From NCBI GenBank assembly GCA_036023115.1, contig JAYKKT010000064.1, positions 4,097,001 through 4,161,000 of the forward strand: a DNA stretch of 64,000 nucleotides, in the 5' to 3' direction. Each line of letters starts with the position of its first letter. The stretch's first letter is position 1. Position numbers and translations under genes: made by a program. A model generated the notes under the pieces. That model ran no database searches and was not told where the DNA came from. It saw nothing but the letters and a program-made list of their open reading frames with translations. This DNA comes from Brasenia schreberi. Taxonomy: Eukaryota > Streptophyta > Magnoliopsida > Nymphaeales > Cabombaceae. This document shows positions 13,207-23,409 of this stretch, piece after piece.

Positions 13207-13915
13207 ACCTGAAAAGCCACTAAACTTGGTGGGCTTTCTCTCATCAAAAGCATCTGCGAAGTTGAGAATGACACTAGAAACAGAACCTCTTTAAAAAGCA
13301 AAACAACTTTGATTGAATATGGAAAAACAGCCCAATATAAATGAAAGAGAAAGAAGTCAATTCAAGAGTTGCTTTCTATCACCATTTGATACTTCATGCT
13401 AGAAGTTCTGTCAAGAAGGGATGCATGAATGACATGGAAATGTATATAAAGCACTCAACTAATTTCCCACTTTTTTTATGGCTGAAGCAGAGTACCTTAG
13501 GGTAGGTATCCGTGCAAATTCCCAGTTGCCGCCAATACAAGACCTGCCATTTCGTTTACATGCGGCATTAACAGTCAAAGATTGGCAAACACAATGAAGA
13601 AGGGTACATGCAAATCAAAACATGTGTTCCATTTTCCTTCACTCACTTAATCCAAGTATCCGAATGTAAATGTTGGTATTCCTTTATAAGAAAAACTATA
13701 TAGATTAGAAATGTCTATAGGCATGATAGAGTTGAACCAGTAAACGTTGATAAGCACTGGATATATATGGTGCATGAATTCATTTTTCTATGTCACCTAA
13801 GCATGGATCATTGAGCTTGTTCTTAAACACCAGACTTTGTTCTCTTCCGTTCTCACCATACGCAGCAAGTGTGCGTTTGTTCTGATATTTTTCTATACAC
13901 GGTAAAGAGTGTTTT
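13207..13915. other. Spacer between two RTE copies, nothing recognised
   Basis: About 700 bp of AT-rich DNA without long frames or recognisable motifs. It lies between oppositely oriented copies of the same LINE family. Confidence 0.4.
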
Positions 13916-15186
13916 CGAGGTATCAAGTTAATGAGTCATACTATGAAATTATGGGAAAGAATTATCGAACGTAGGTTAAGACAAGTATCAAGTACAACAG
14001 AGAACCAATTTGGATGCATGCCAGGCAAATCTACTATTGAAGCGATTCACCTTTTGAGACGTCTTATGGAACATTTTAGAGTAAAAAAGAAAGACCTTCA
14101 CATGATATTTATTGATCTAGAAAAAGCTTATGATAGGGTACCGAGGGAGGTTTTTTGGAGAACTTTGGAAAAAAGAGGTATCCCATTGACATATATTAAC
14201 CTTATAAGAGACATGTATGATGGTGCAAAAACATGTGTGAGGACTCATGAAGGAACGACAGACTTCTTTGAAGTTAATATTGGGTTACATCAAGGATCAA
14301 CTTTAAGTTCATACTTATTTATAATGGTGATGGATGAGTTAACAAAACATATTCAAGATGAAGTACCTTGGTGTATGTTATTTGTAGATGATACTGTATT
14401 AGTGGAGGAGTCTAAGGAAAAAGTTAATAGAAAATTGGAACTATGGAAAGAAACATTAGAAAGCAAAGGCCTCCGACTTAGTAGAACAAAGACAAAATAT
14501 ATGGAATGTAAGTTTGATCATTTGGTTACTTCTGAGGACATAGAAATTAAAATTGGCACACATTGCATTCCCCAAAAGAAAAGTTTTAAATACCTAGGGT
14601 CAATTTTTCAGAGTGATGGAAGAATTGATGGAGATGTTACACATAGAATTAATGTTGGTTGGTTAAAATGGAGAGGAGCATAAGGTATTCTTTGTGATAA
14701 GAAGATACCATTAAAATTAAAAGGTAAATATTATACAGCAGCAATTAGGCCTGCCATGTTTTATGGTTCTAAGTGTTGGGCAGTTAATCATCAACATGTA
14801 CAAAAGATGTCTGTGACAGAAATGAAGATGTTGAGATGGATGAGTGGTCATACAAGAAAAGATCGTATACATAATGAGGTTATTAGAAACAAATTAGGAG
14901 TGGCACCAATAGAGGATAAAATGAGAGAACATCGTTTAAGATGGTTTGGACATATAGAAAGAAGATCAAAAGAAGAACCCATAAGAAGGTTAGAAAAACT
15001 AAATTTAGAAAGTATTAAAGGAGGTAGAGGACGACCACAAAAGTGTTGGAAAGAAACAATAAAGAATGATCTAGCTTATTGGGAGTTAACTACTAAGATG
15101 GCACACGATAGGGATTTATGGAAACAAAGAATCCATGTAGCCGACCCCGTCTAGTATGGGAAAAGGCTTAGTTATTGTTGTTGTTT
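13916..15186 (+). mobile_element. RTE-clade LINE, 5'-truncated, reverse transcriptase almost intact
   Basis: Non-LTR retrotransposon that moves by target-primed reverse transcription. The open frame starts within [15 protein letters not shown] and covers the RT fingers and palm: [14 protein letters not shown] (first catalytic Asp), GLHQGSTLS and the catalytic FVDD motif (14385-14396), then the thumb and C-terminal TRKDRIHNEVI and RWFGHIERR. One in-frame TAA at 14681-14683 (expected Ser) splits it; the same frame continues to TAG at 15152-15154. The 3' end follows within about 30 bp (GGGAAAAGGCTTAG, then TTG repeats), so there is almost no 3' UTR. Endonuclease and leader are missing. This is the best template in the window for recognising the other 12 loci of the family. 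Confidence 0.92.
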
Positions 15187-16087
15187 ACATTAATGAGAAT
15201 TATTTTAATATTAATATATAAAATACGTCTTTGTCATATATACTGGCAAGCATTGTAAAATACTTAAAACAATATATTAAATGAGAAGATTAGATAAGTG
15301 AATGGATACATAAATGCCATGCTTAGAATCTCCAAAGTTTGGTATAATATTTCATGAGAAGATTTAAAGAGACCGTCAAATGAATTAGACGATGAACACT
15401 TTAAAATAGATAACTAAAGACGTGTTAGATTGCTTGAGAAACATGCTCATGGCATTGCTTTTTTGAGTTGAACAATAACGTAAGACAAGATCACTGTCAT
15501 GCTTAGAATATTGTTGTATAATTTTTATATTTATTCATAATATAATCATACCATATGTTTTTAAATCATATCTTTAAATGTCCAAACTACCCCAAGCAAT
15601 TTTATGTATTTTTATTATTATCAAACCAATTTTTTCTGTGAGTTCCCATGTACAAACGTAGGAATTAAGTAGAATAGAATTGACCAGGTGATAAAAATGG
15701 CTCAATGGCAACCAATCCGTCGTTAAGTAGGGATGACAATTTTCACCCGTCTAACCCTTAGATGGGACGGGTTCTCAAGAAAAAAGACCCATCCTCCTGG
15801 TGAGCAAGGTAGAAAGACCTACAAGTGAGCTGGGACGGGATAGGATTTGAGCATAGTTCATGCGAACACTGCCAACACTCCATTCATGTTCAAATCCACT
15901 TTATCTCAACTCTTTGTGGACACTTGAAATGACAAAGTAAAAATATTTTATGCATATTGTGTATTAAATGCGATGTACGAAAATTATACTTTTCATTTTT
16001 ATATTTTAATTTTTACTATTGATCATTTAAATCAAACGATGAAAATATTTTTTAGTAGATTTGAGCATGAGTGAAGCATTTACAACT

Positions 16088-16091
<4 letters not shown>
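15187..16091. other. AT-rich intergenic DNA, nothing recognised
   Basis: No coding or RNA signal seen; frames are short and stop-rich. Confidence 0.4.

Positions 16092-16131
<40 letters not shown>
16092..16131. repeat. (AT)n microsatellite
   Basis: About 20 AT units, followed by TGTATGTATG. Confidence 0.95.
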
Positions 16132-16143
<12 letters not shown>

Positions 16144-16736
16144 ATATTTGTAATGTTTATGATTTTAAATTTTGATCAATATTCATTTTTTGGCATGCAT
16201 CTGGTAACTCTGCGGTCTGTTGATATTGGCTATTTAATCAGAGTGTTTACTATCATGGGTGCGAAAGCGGCCGAGAGGCCTTATGTAAGCCAAAACTTAG
16301 GATTGACCTTGAGAGGGTCCTGGTTCTGTTTGGCCAGTATACAGGAAATCATGACCAAGTTTCTTAGTGCTGAATTTGGAAAACTAGGTAATTTTGGAAA
16401 TGACCTAAAGAAAACAATCAAATGATATGGGAGTGATCGGCATATGCACCAGGGGATGAAGATGCAGGCTCATGTCGTTGGTTCGAGCAAGGATGCATTG
16501 GAATTTCGCTGATAACAAAACCGATGATCGCTAAGGATGTGATTGCGTAAATATTTCTCGAGAATTCATTTCCATCTTATATGTTTGTATGGTGGAATTT
16601 GATTCCCACCCGAGGAGGTGAGGAAAATAAAACTAATACCTGAATGTTAAGAGTTCAAACTAAGCATCAGCGCACGATTTTCAGTTGGATGTTATATATT
16701 GAATTTTCGTTTCTAGGTTACAATGAGAGTCCAAAG

Positions 16737-16961
16737 CCTAAAACACACGCGGAAGCACCTCCCCGGGGATTCGAACTCCCTACCCATGAGTGGAGTGGGC
16801 ATCAGAGAAACCTACCAGTGAGCTAACGCTCCGGGTGCAGTTGTGTGAACCTAAAACACACGCGGAAGCACCTCCCCGGGGATTCGAACTCCCTACCCAT
16901 GAGTGGAGTGGGCATCAGAGAAACCTACCAGCGAGCTAACGCTCCGGGTGCAGTTGTGTGG
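16737..16961 (-). repeat. Two tandem 113-bp tRNA-like (SINE-head) units
   Basis: Units 16737-16849 and 16850-16961 differ at about one base. On the minus strand each has a pol III A-box-like TTAGCTCRCTGG and a B-box-like AGTTCGAATCCC about 40-45 bases later, as in a tRNA-derived SINE head. No anticodon arm or acceptor stem good enough for a working tRNA was found. The source is probably a SINE, and the near identity implies recent duplication. Confidence 0.65.
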
Positions 16962-19900
16962 AACCAAAACTGGATCAAGGAAGAACCTGTCAAAATCGAA
17001 ACCAGTCAAACTGGATTCATGATAGGGACCACCCAATTTGGTTCTAGTTCCACCCTTGAGTCGACCCATTAGCCAGGTGAGCTATTGCTCATTGTGCAAT
17101 CCTTATTTTCTCTTTGTTCCATTTTCGGCCATAAATGCTCCTATAATACAAGACAGAACACAAGGTGAGAGCTTATGTACCTAGAACATAACCGGTTTGG
17201 AACCAGAACCAAAACCACTCAAATCGGACCCATAATAGAGACCGTGCGGTTTGGTTCTAGTTCTACCTTTCGTGAGACTACAACTAGGAGTTCCAAACCA
17301 CCGGTCTCATAAAAAAATGTAATTTTCTTTTCAAAATTTTTAATTTTTTATGGTTCCAGATGATTTAGAACTCAAACTATAATATGAACTGAGCCTATAC
17401 ATAATTCTTGAAAAAACAAAATCAAACAGTTTGGAACCGCCAATTCCAATTCGGGTTTACCTGAAACCTGTAATGTCCATACGTACAATACCTTATCGAG
17501 CAAACCTCCAAAAGAAAAGGTCTTCCGGTTTTCCGCATCTCTATAAGCAGAAAGGAACAAGGATGTCCACTTCAGGATGTGCCCAAAAGAGAATTTACCC
17601 TTACTTGACAATAGGATCTGACCCGACAACAGGACACGAACACAACACGGAAAACCTTTTTGAAGTTTACAGGGGCACCTCAAAGTAGTACTGTGCGTTC
17701 ACAAAAGCTCACTTTGTACGTAGACGACGCTTGCACACCCTTGCACAGTACGTTCACTATACCAGTGGCATACATGCAAAGGATGTATCCATGAGAGAGC
17801 ATAGATGTAAATCAGGTCCCAGTAAGCCTACTCGTGCCAGCTCATCTGACTTGCACCTCTACATTAGGTGGGCTAGCAACAGGTCACCATCAGACCGATA
17901 AAAAAAATATTAGGGCCTTCCATCACCACATCGGACGGCTGAGATTTCACGCAGGAAGTTGCCATACGGTTCTCATTACATCGCTAACTGAGCTGTCGTC
18001 CGCATCACAAAACCTTTGTTGTCGCTATTTGTGAAGTGACAAAGGGTGAGGAAGGGAACATATTCCACTGGGCGCTTCGCGCCTTTTGGCCATATTACCC
18101 TCGGAATCACCACTTCCAAGAAATACCCACGAAGCCATATGCAGTAATTTTTAAATAAGCATTTAAGCAAAATATGGTCAAGACTCTCTCTCTCTCACAC
18201 TTATTATTTTGCACCAAAGATAGAGAAAACGCGTTGAAGCATCATCACCAGGAGGGAGAGAGAGACAGTTATTGAATACAAGGGAGGGTTACTGTGAGGG
18301 CTGAAAGAAAGACTTATGTGCAACTGGTAAGTGAACTGAGTGTGATAATAAACAAAGCAAAGAAACCCCGGGTCAACTCTATACAATAATGACAACAAAG
18401 ATAGCAAATCGATTTTAGAAAACAGTGTCAAAGACAACATGTTCTAATTGGGCAAACACATGACCACTCTTGAGTTAGCTGCAGTAAATCTGATGATTCT
18501 GATACGCCCATTTTGGGGCTCTGTAACTGGTCCATGGTCACACACAGCCGTGATCTCAGAGGACCACATCACACACACACACATATATATAGAGAGAGAG
18601 ATGCATTAAAAAATTACTAAAGAAACACGAACTGGGCTACATCACATGCATATTGAGCGAGAACCAAGAAATAATCAAATCTAGATTTCAGAAACCACTG
18701 GTGGGGAGGCACTACAAATGAAAAGGAAATCACACCATTCACTGATCCTTACATACTCTAATGTCTATCTTCTTAATATGCCCACGGTCCATGACCAAAT
18801 GCTGACAACCCCGTTAAGGCCATCCCCATGATCTCAAACAGTTGATACCAATATAGAAATGCGGACTTGGACTATTTAGAGAAGAAACCATTGTGGGAAT
18901 CCGAGAAAAGCAATAAACCAGGCTTGCTGATGTCAAAAAAAGCATAGAGATGTGCCCTTTAGATACATCATCCATCATCGCCTTCAACGTGAATTTATTG
19001 ACATGACCTACTCCAACATATATGTTCGTGATCACATTTCAACACCACAAATAATTGACGAGAGAGAGAACCATACGCGTACATAATGTGATGCAAGCGT
19101 AGCCGCATGTTACTGGCCTATAAAAATGCCAAAAAGGGCTGCACGAGTTCCTACTAAATTGCCCCACGGAGCTCTGCTTTCTCTCACTAACTATTGACAT
19201 CTACGTTCTTAGCTCCTTACCTAACTATCGTCATCTTCCTCATTTGTACTAACTCAAACACAAACAAAGAAGCAAACAAGAAATAGAAAGAGACTTGCAG
19301 ATATTAAAAGAGGCAGATTTATAACTATAACCTACAGTTGAATCCGAGAGCTATGATACATGCTTTGCCTCACTGCCAACAGTTCCAAGAGCTATTTCCC
19401 CACCCTAGCAGCACTGGATATCAAAGTTGCTACGCCTCTCAAAAGAAGTCATTGGTACGAAATACAACATAGTGCTAAAAGAATAATTCGTCGACAACCA
19501 TCTATTCACAAATCTGATTGCCTGTATCCACCATCACAGTGAGTAGTCACAGAACAAATCTACAAACCATGACCACCATATTCTGAAATTAGAATGTTTT
19601 CATGCTTAAACCCATAAGTTAGAACACTAGCTCACGGCATAAAATTGGCAAATTAAATGCCTAGCGAAAGAAGATTCAACCCCTCCCTCTCTCACACACC
19701 CACAACAGACACATGCACATCTCACACACGTCCTGCATACATACAAAGAAGGAATTGATAAAAGGATAAGGGAGCTCATATCATTCGTATGATCTCAAAG
19801 CAAGACAACGAACAAAATGAGACCAAGATAATCATCACTTATCTGTATTTACTCACAGCAAAAGGAACAAAAGAGTTCAATAAAAAGGACAAGGATTCAG

Positions 19901-19981
19901 AGAGAGAAAGATGACTGTACATGCATTCTCAAAACCCTCAGGAACCCCTGTGCTCCGACGGAGGATGGCCCCTGTCGGCGG
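16962..19981. other. Long gene-free stretch upstream of the minus-strand DUF1645 stop
   Basis: 17045-17095 looks like the end of a tRNA-derived SINE sharing the GCTCATTGTGC-type end with 36.7 kb and 47.7 kb. 17150-17470 is rich in AACCGG/GGTTC words. 18181-19981 may contain the 3' UTR of the DUF1645 gene but shows no domain. Short CT and CA runs occur at 18185 and 18570. Confidence 0.35.
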
Positions 19982-20968
19982 TCACCTGGACGGGACGGGA
20001 TGACGGTGCTGGTGGAGAGTGTTCGCGAGGCCATTCACCAAGGAGTAACTCCGTGAGCTAAACCCTAGGCAACCCAGCAACCCTTGCCGGTAAGGCAAGT
20101 ACGTCCTCTTCCTCATCTCCTCCGCCTGGGCCCTCTTCGCGGCATAATGCTGCTCGTGCGGCGACCGAGCTGGCGTCCGCCTTTTTCCGTTTCCGGCTTC
20201 CTCTGGGGCAGAAGTCGCCGTCGATTTCTTCTCCTTCGACGGGGAGAAGGAGAGGGTGGACCACGAGAGCTTATCCTTGACGTAGTCCCTTCCTTCGCTC
20301 TTGCTCCGATAGAGGAATTCCTTGATACTCATCCACCGCCTTGAGCGCCTCGCCGCTGCGGCTGCCGGAGGCTGATCTGCAGCCTTCTGCTCCTCTTCCT
20401 CTCCCTCCACCTCATCCTTCGCACCCGGCGCAAAATCTGGCCATTTAGGCTCAGAACTCCGAAGCGGAGAGAGCGATCGGGCACGCCGACGGAGCGATCG
20501 GCTCTTTGGTTGGAAATCCCTTCCGCGGCTAGCGCCTTCAACCCCATCCTTATACGCAGGATCGCAAGAGGCGGCAGATGTTCGGGCGTCAGGTTCGGGG
20601 AGTACGGGATCCATCTTCTGGGGATTCCACAAAAGGCGCATCGGCCGGATCTGTCCGTTAAAGAAGAGCTCGTCGGCAGAGATCATCGTCGCCAGCACTG
20701 CGGACGAAGATCCGGATCCGGCGACCGGAAGGCGGGCGGAGAACTCAAAGTCACTGGAGCAGTCCGGAGGCGGGAGAAGAGAAGAGGAAGGAGAAGGAGA
20801 AGGAGAGGCGGAGGAGGAGGAGGAGAAGAAGCGGGTGGGGCTCGACGGAGCGCTCACGTACGGCGTCGAGCAAGTGCTGTCGAAGTAGTCGTCGTCTCTG
20901 GAGACTTGAGTCTCCGTCGAGTTGTCCGGCGCAGCTTCATCTTGTTCTTCGTTCCCCGTCGTCGCCAT
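19982..20968 (-). CDS. DUF1645 family protein, intronless
   Basis: A 328-residue plant-specific protein of unknown biochemical role. The ATG at 20966-20968 sits in an excellent context (GAAATGGCG); the frame is open upstream, but only across a CT-rich leader without a better ATG. Family marks in order: STPYVSAPSSPTRFF (about 32-48), MISADELFFNGQIRPMRLL (about 94-112), a basic-serine block RSLRRRARSLSP, RRWMSIKEFLYRSKSEGRD before the middle of the C-terminal half, and the closing KRTYLPYRQGLLGCLGFSS. These are the DUF1645 signatures known from Arabidopsis and rice proteins, some linked to stress or grain traits. No signal peptide or membrane segment is visible. The coding region is GC-rich against AT-rich surroundings, which explains the many shadow frames on both strands. 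Identity of the family is confident; function is not known. Confidence 0.88.
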   Translation of the reverse strand: MATTGNEEQDEAAPDNSTETQVSRDDDYFDSTCSTPYVSAPSSPTRFFSSSSSASPSPSPSSSLLPPPDCSSDFEFSARLPVAGSGSSSAVLATMISADELFFNGQIRPMRLLWNPQKMDPVLPEPDARTSAASCDPAYKDGVEGASRGRDFQPKSRSLRRRARSLSPLRSSEPKWPDFAPGAKDEVEGEEEEQKAADQPPAAAAARRSRRWMSIKEFLYRSKSEGRDYVKDKLSWSTLSFSPSKEKKSTATSAPEEAGNGKRRTPARSPHEQHYAAKRAQAEEMRKRTYLPYRQGLLGCLGFSSRSYSLVNGLANTLHQHRHPVPSR

Positions 20969-20996
20969 TTCCTTCTCCTCTCCGAGAGAGGGAGGG

Positions 20997-21085
20997 AGGG
21001 AGAGAGAGAGAGAGTACACGGCGCTGACTGACGAGCCAGTGGGGCGAACTGGTTTAACCGTTTTGAGAGAGAGAGAGAGGGAGGG
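20997..21085 (-). promoter_or_regulatory. CT-rich leader of the DUF1645 gene
   Basis: On the coding strand this is a run of CTCTCT tracts just upstream of the ATG (GA tracts at 20997-21014 and 21067-21085 on the plus strand). CT-rich tracts are common in plant 5' UTRs and core promoters. No convincing TATA box was located. Confidence 0.4.
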
Positions 21086-21499
21086 AAAGGGAATCTTACA
21101 AATAAGACCCTGACTTTTAAAGTTATTTCCAAATCTGTTCCTCTGTTTAGAGAGAGAAAATAATCTGTAAAATATTGGTACGTCTGTTTTCGTGGCACAA
21201 AATATCCCAACTTTATCGATCTTCGACCAACTTCGGCTCGAAGCAGTACACTAAACAGAAATACTATTTCACTGTAGACAAAAAAGAACTGAAATACTTT
21301 TTCTCCATAACTATTATCTTTTCAGCAATAAAAATAAATAAAATCTAATTCCTCAATAGCTTCTCCATGAATATTATATCCTATTTTATGTGTTATAGCC
21401 TAAAAATCTAAGTTAATATATTAAATAAGTATATAATATTGACTCCATAAGGCCTGAAATGTATTAATCTGTTTTTTTATAAACATGAACGCTGAAGCC

Positions 21500-21590
21500 A
21501 GGTATGGTCACTCCGAGAATCGAACTTGCAACCGCGTCTCGTGAGATGAGAACCTTGCAAGTGAACTAACCCTCTAAATGTTAGTTAATG
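21500..21590 (-). mobile_element. tRNA-derived SINE fragment
   Basis: On the minus strand: A-box-like TTAGTTCACTTGCAAGG, then B-box-like AAGTTCGATTCTC at tRNA-like spacing. It is a single degenerate copy with no clear tail. Confidence 0.5.
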
Positions 21591-22303
21591 TGTTTTTAAA
21601 AGAGGATTATTGTTGCATACTCTTTTTTACTATCTACACTCATTTTACGAAACTATCAAAATTACCTTTCAGTACTTTCTCTTTCCTCATGCACAATTCG
21701 AGCATTTTTCTCTCTTCTCTCGTTCAATTTAAGTAAGTGTATCTCATATCTCTTTATTCTCCCTACCGAGTTTCATTTGTTTTTACCGTTATTATCTTCT
21801 TTGGAGCTGAACTATTACATTAAATAAAAAACATATCAATTCAAGCCAACTAATACATTAATTTTATGTCATTTTTCATTTTAATTTCGTTCAAAAATAA
21901 ATCAATACATTAAATATAAAATATATAAAATCAACAAAATATCAAAGCAAATCACCGAAACCGTCTTCTAATAAGCCTCCTTCTCTCTTTTCTCTTTTTT
22001 CCTCTCCTTTTCATTTTCTTTTTATTTTCTTTTTTGATCGGATCCAAAGTTTGTTTAATATCATGCATTGGATCAAGCTTCAAGTCGAGTCGGAGAAATG
22101 GTATGAAACGGTCGACAATAAGAAGAAAACCCACAAAAGGAGAGATTTCGATATGATAGAAACACCGAGGTAATTTTTTGATTTTAGTACGAGTAAAATT
22201 GAAACTATTAATAAGAGGTATGTGGATAGTGAAAAAAATGGTGTACATATCAATTATGTTTTTTATAATGTGACATGCTTTCAAGTTTGAATATTATAAA
22301 TCG
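21591..22303. other. AT-rich intergenic DNA, nothing recognised
   Basis: Short frames only, no motif or element recognised. Confidence 0.4.
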
Positions 22304-22322
22304 AAAGAAGATGTGCACTAAG

Positions 22323-22408
22323 GGCATTAGCTCAACAAAACAACACTCTAGCATAGTTGTTTTGTGGTGTGTGCTTCGTCCTCCTCTTGTAACCAAAAAT
22401 AAATAAAT
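22323..22408 (+). mobile_element. Short SINE with perfect 19-bp target-site duplication
   Basis: The flanking direct repeat AAAGAAGATGTGCACTAAG occurs at 22304-22322 and 22409-22427 without mismatch. Between them is an 86-bp element: an A-box-like GCATTAGCTCAAC head, the family tail GCTTCGTCCTCCTCTTG, then (AAAT)n. The B-box part seems to be lost. The insertion is young and landed just 5' of another member of the same family. Confidence 0.8.
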
Positions 22409-22427
22409 AAAGAAGATGTGCACTAAG

Positions 22428-22506
22428 CGAGTTCGACTCCAAGGTGCATGTGTGGTGTGTGTTAGGCTTCGTCCTCCTCTTGTAACCAAAAATAAATAAA
22501 TAAATA
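22428..22506 (+). mobile_element. Second SINE copy of the same family
   Basis: B-box-like GAGTTCGACTCC, then GTGTTAGGCTTCGTCCTCC and an (AAAT)n tail. It shares this tail with 22323-22408, and a related tail occurs at 52.8 kb and 58.8 kb. The 5' part is interrupted by the neighbouring insertion. Confidence 0.65.
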
Positions 22507-22892
22507 ATGTTGTGAGAGCATTACCAAAATATGGGTCGAACTCGCTTGAATGAGTTAGGTGGGATATATATATATATGTCCCAGCTTTGCACCGTCCGCC
22601 CTATACCTCTGTTGTGGAAAAGAAACCCTAATCCAAAAATAGAGTACAATGAATGGCGATTTTTGTTATTCTGAAAGCTTCAACCTTAGTTAACATGGGA
22701 GAACTTCATTAAAAGAACTAAATCCAATCCATTTATTAAGAATTCATGCGAGCCGTACATGGCAAATGTCTGACCCGTTTATGAGATGGGTCATTCTAAT
22801 CCACCACATATGACCCGGAATCCGACACGAGTGGAGGGTAATTCATTCTCACGCAGCGGTCGATCGTAGCGTCGGTTTCACGCAGCGACGTT

Positions 22893-23100
22893 CCCCTATA
22901 AAAGGTTTTCATAATGCGCGCCCATAAGAAGAGAGCGAATTCTTGAAAGCCCGTTCATCCTCCGCAGCGCGTAACGGAGTTTCCCGCCAAAGCCAAACAA
23001 TCCCAAAAGACTCTCTCTCTCTCTCTCGTTGATCCATTTCTTATAATCCATTAATCATTCGCTTGATCGATCTCGATCTCTCCAACCGATCGGTTTCTGG
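22893..23100 (+). promoter_or_regulatory. TATA promoter and untranslated first exon of an unidentified transcript
   Basis: CCTATAAAAGG at 22891-22901 is a strong TATA box. A leader-like stretch with GA/CT tracts follows, ending in a donor-like TTTCTGGTGAGTCG at about 23100. A module with the word GTTTCTGGTGA and CTCGTTGATCCATTTC repeats imperfectly three times between 23020 and 23400. No coding region follows: a copia relic in the opposite orientation begins at about 23.4 kb. It could be the orphaned front of a gene split by that element, or a non-coding RNA promoter. Confidence 0.4.
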
Positions 23101-23409
23101 TGAGTCGTCTCACTCTTTGATCTCTCGCTCGCTCGCTAGCTCGTTTTCAACTTTTTGTTCTTCTAATTCAGTGAGTGCATTCGCTTTTGTTCACTAGCTG
23201 ATCTATCGATCTGTTTCTGGTGATCTGTCTCATTTTTTATTGATGGATTCCTCTCTCTCTCGTTGATCCATTTCCGATGGTCCACTCACTCGATTTCTCG
23301 AATCGACCGGTTTGTAGTGATCTGTCTCACTCTTCAATTGATCTCTCTTTCTCTCGCTTTCAGCTTATTGTTGTTCTAATTCAGTGTTTCTGTTCACTAG
23401 CATGTGAAG

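Noticed and set aside
16737..16961. Working tRNA genes
   Set aside because: A and B boxes are present, but no acceptor stem or anticodon arm could be paired, and the unit is tandem and SINE-like.
20084..21031. Several open frames on the plus strand and another minus frame at 20-21 kb
   Set aside because: They are shadows of the GC-rich DUF1645 gene; their peptides are Arg/Gly-rich with no family.
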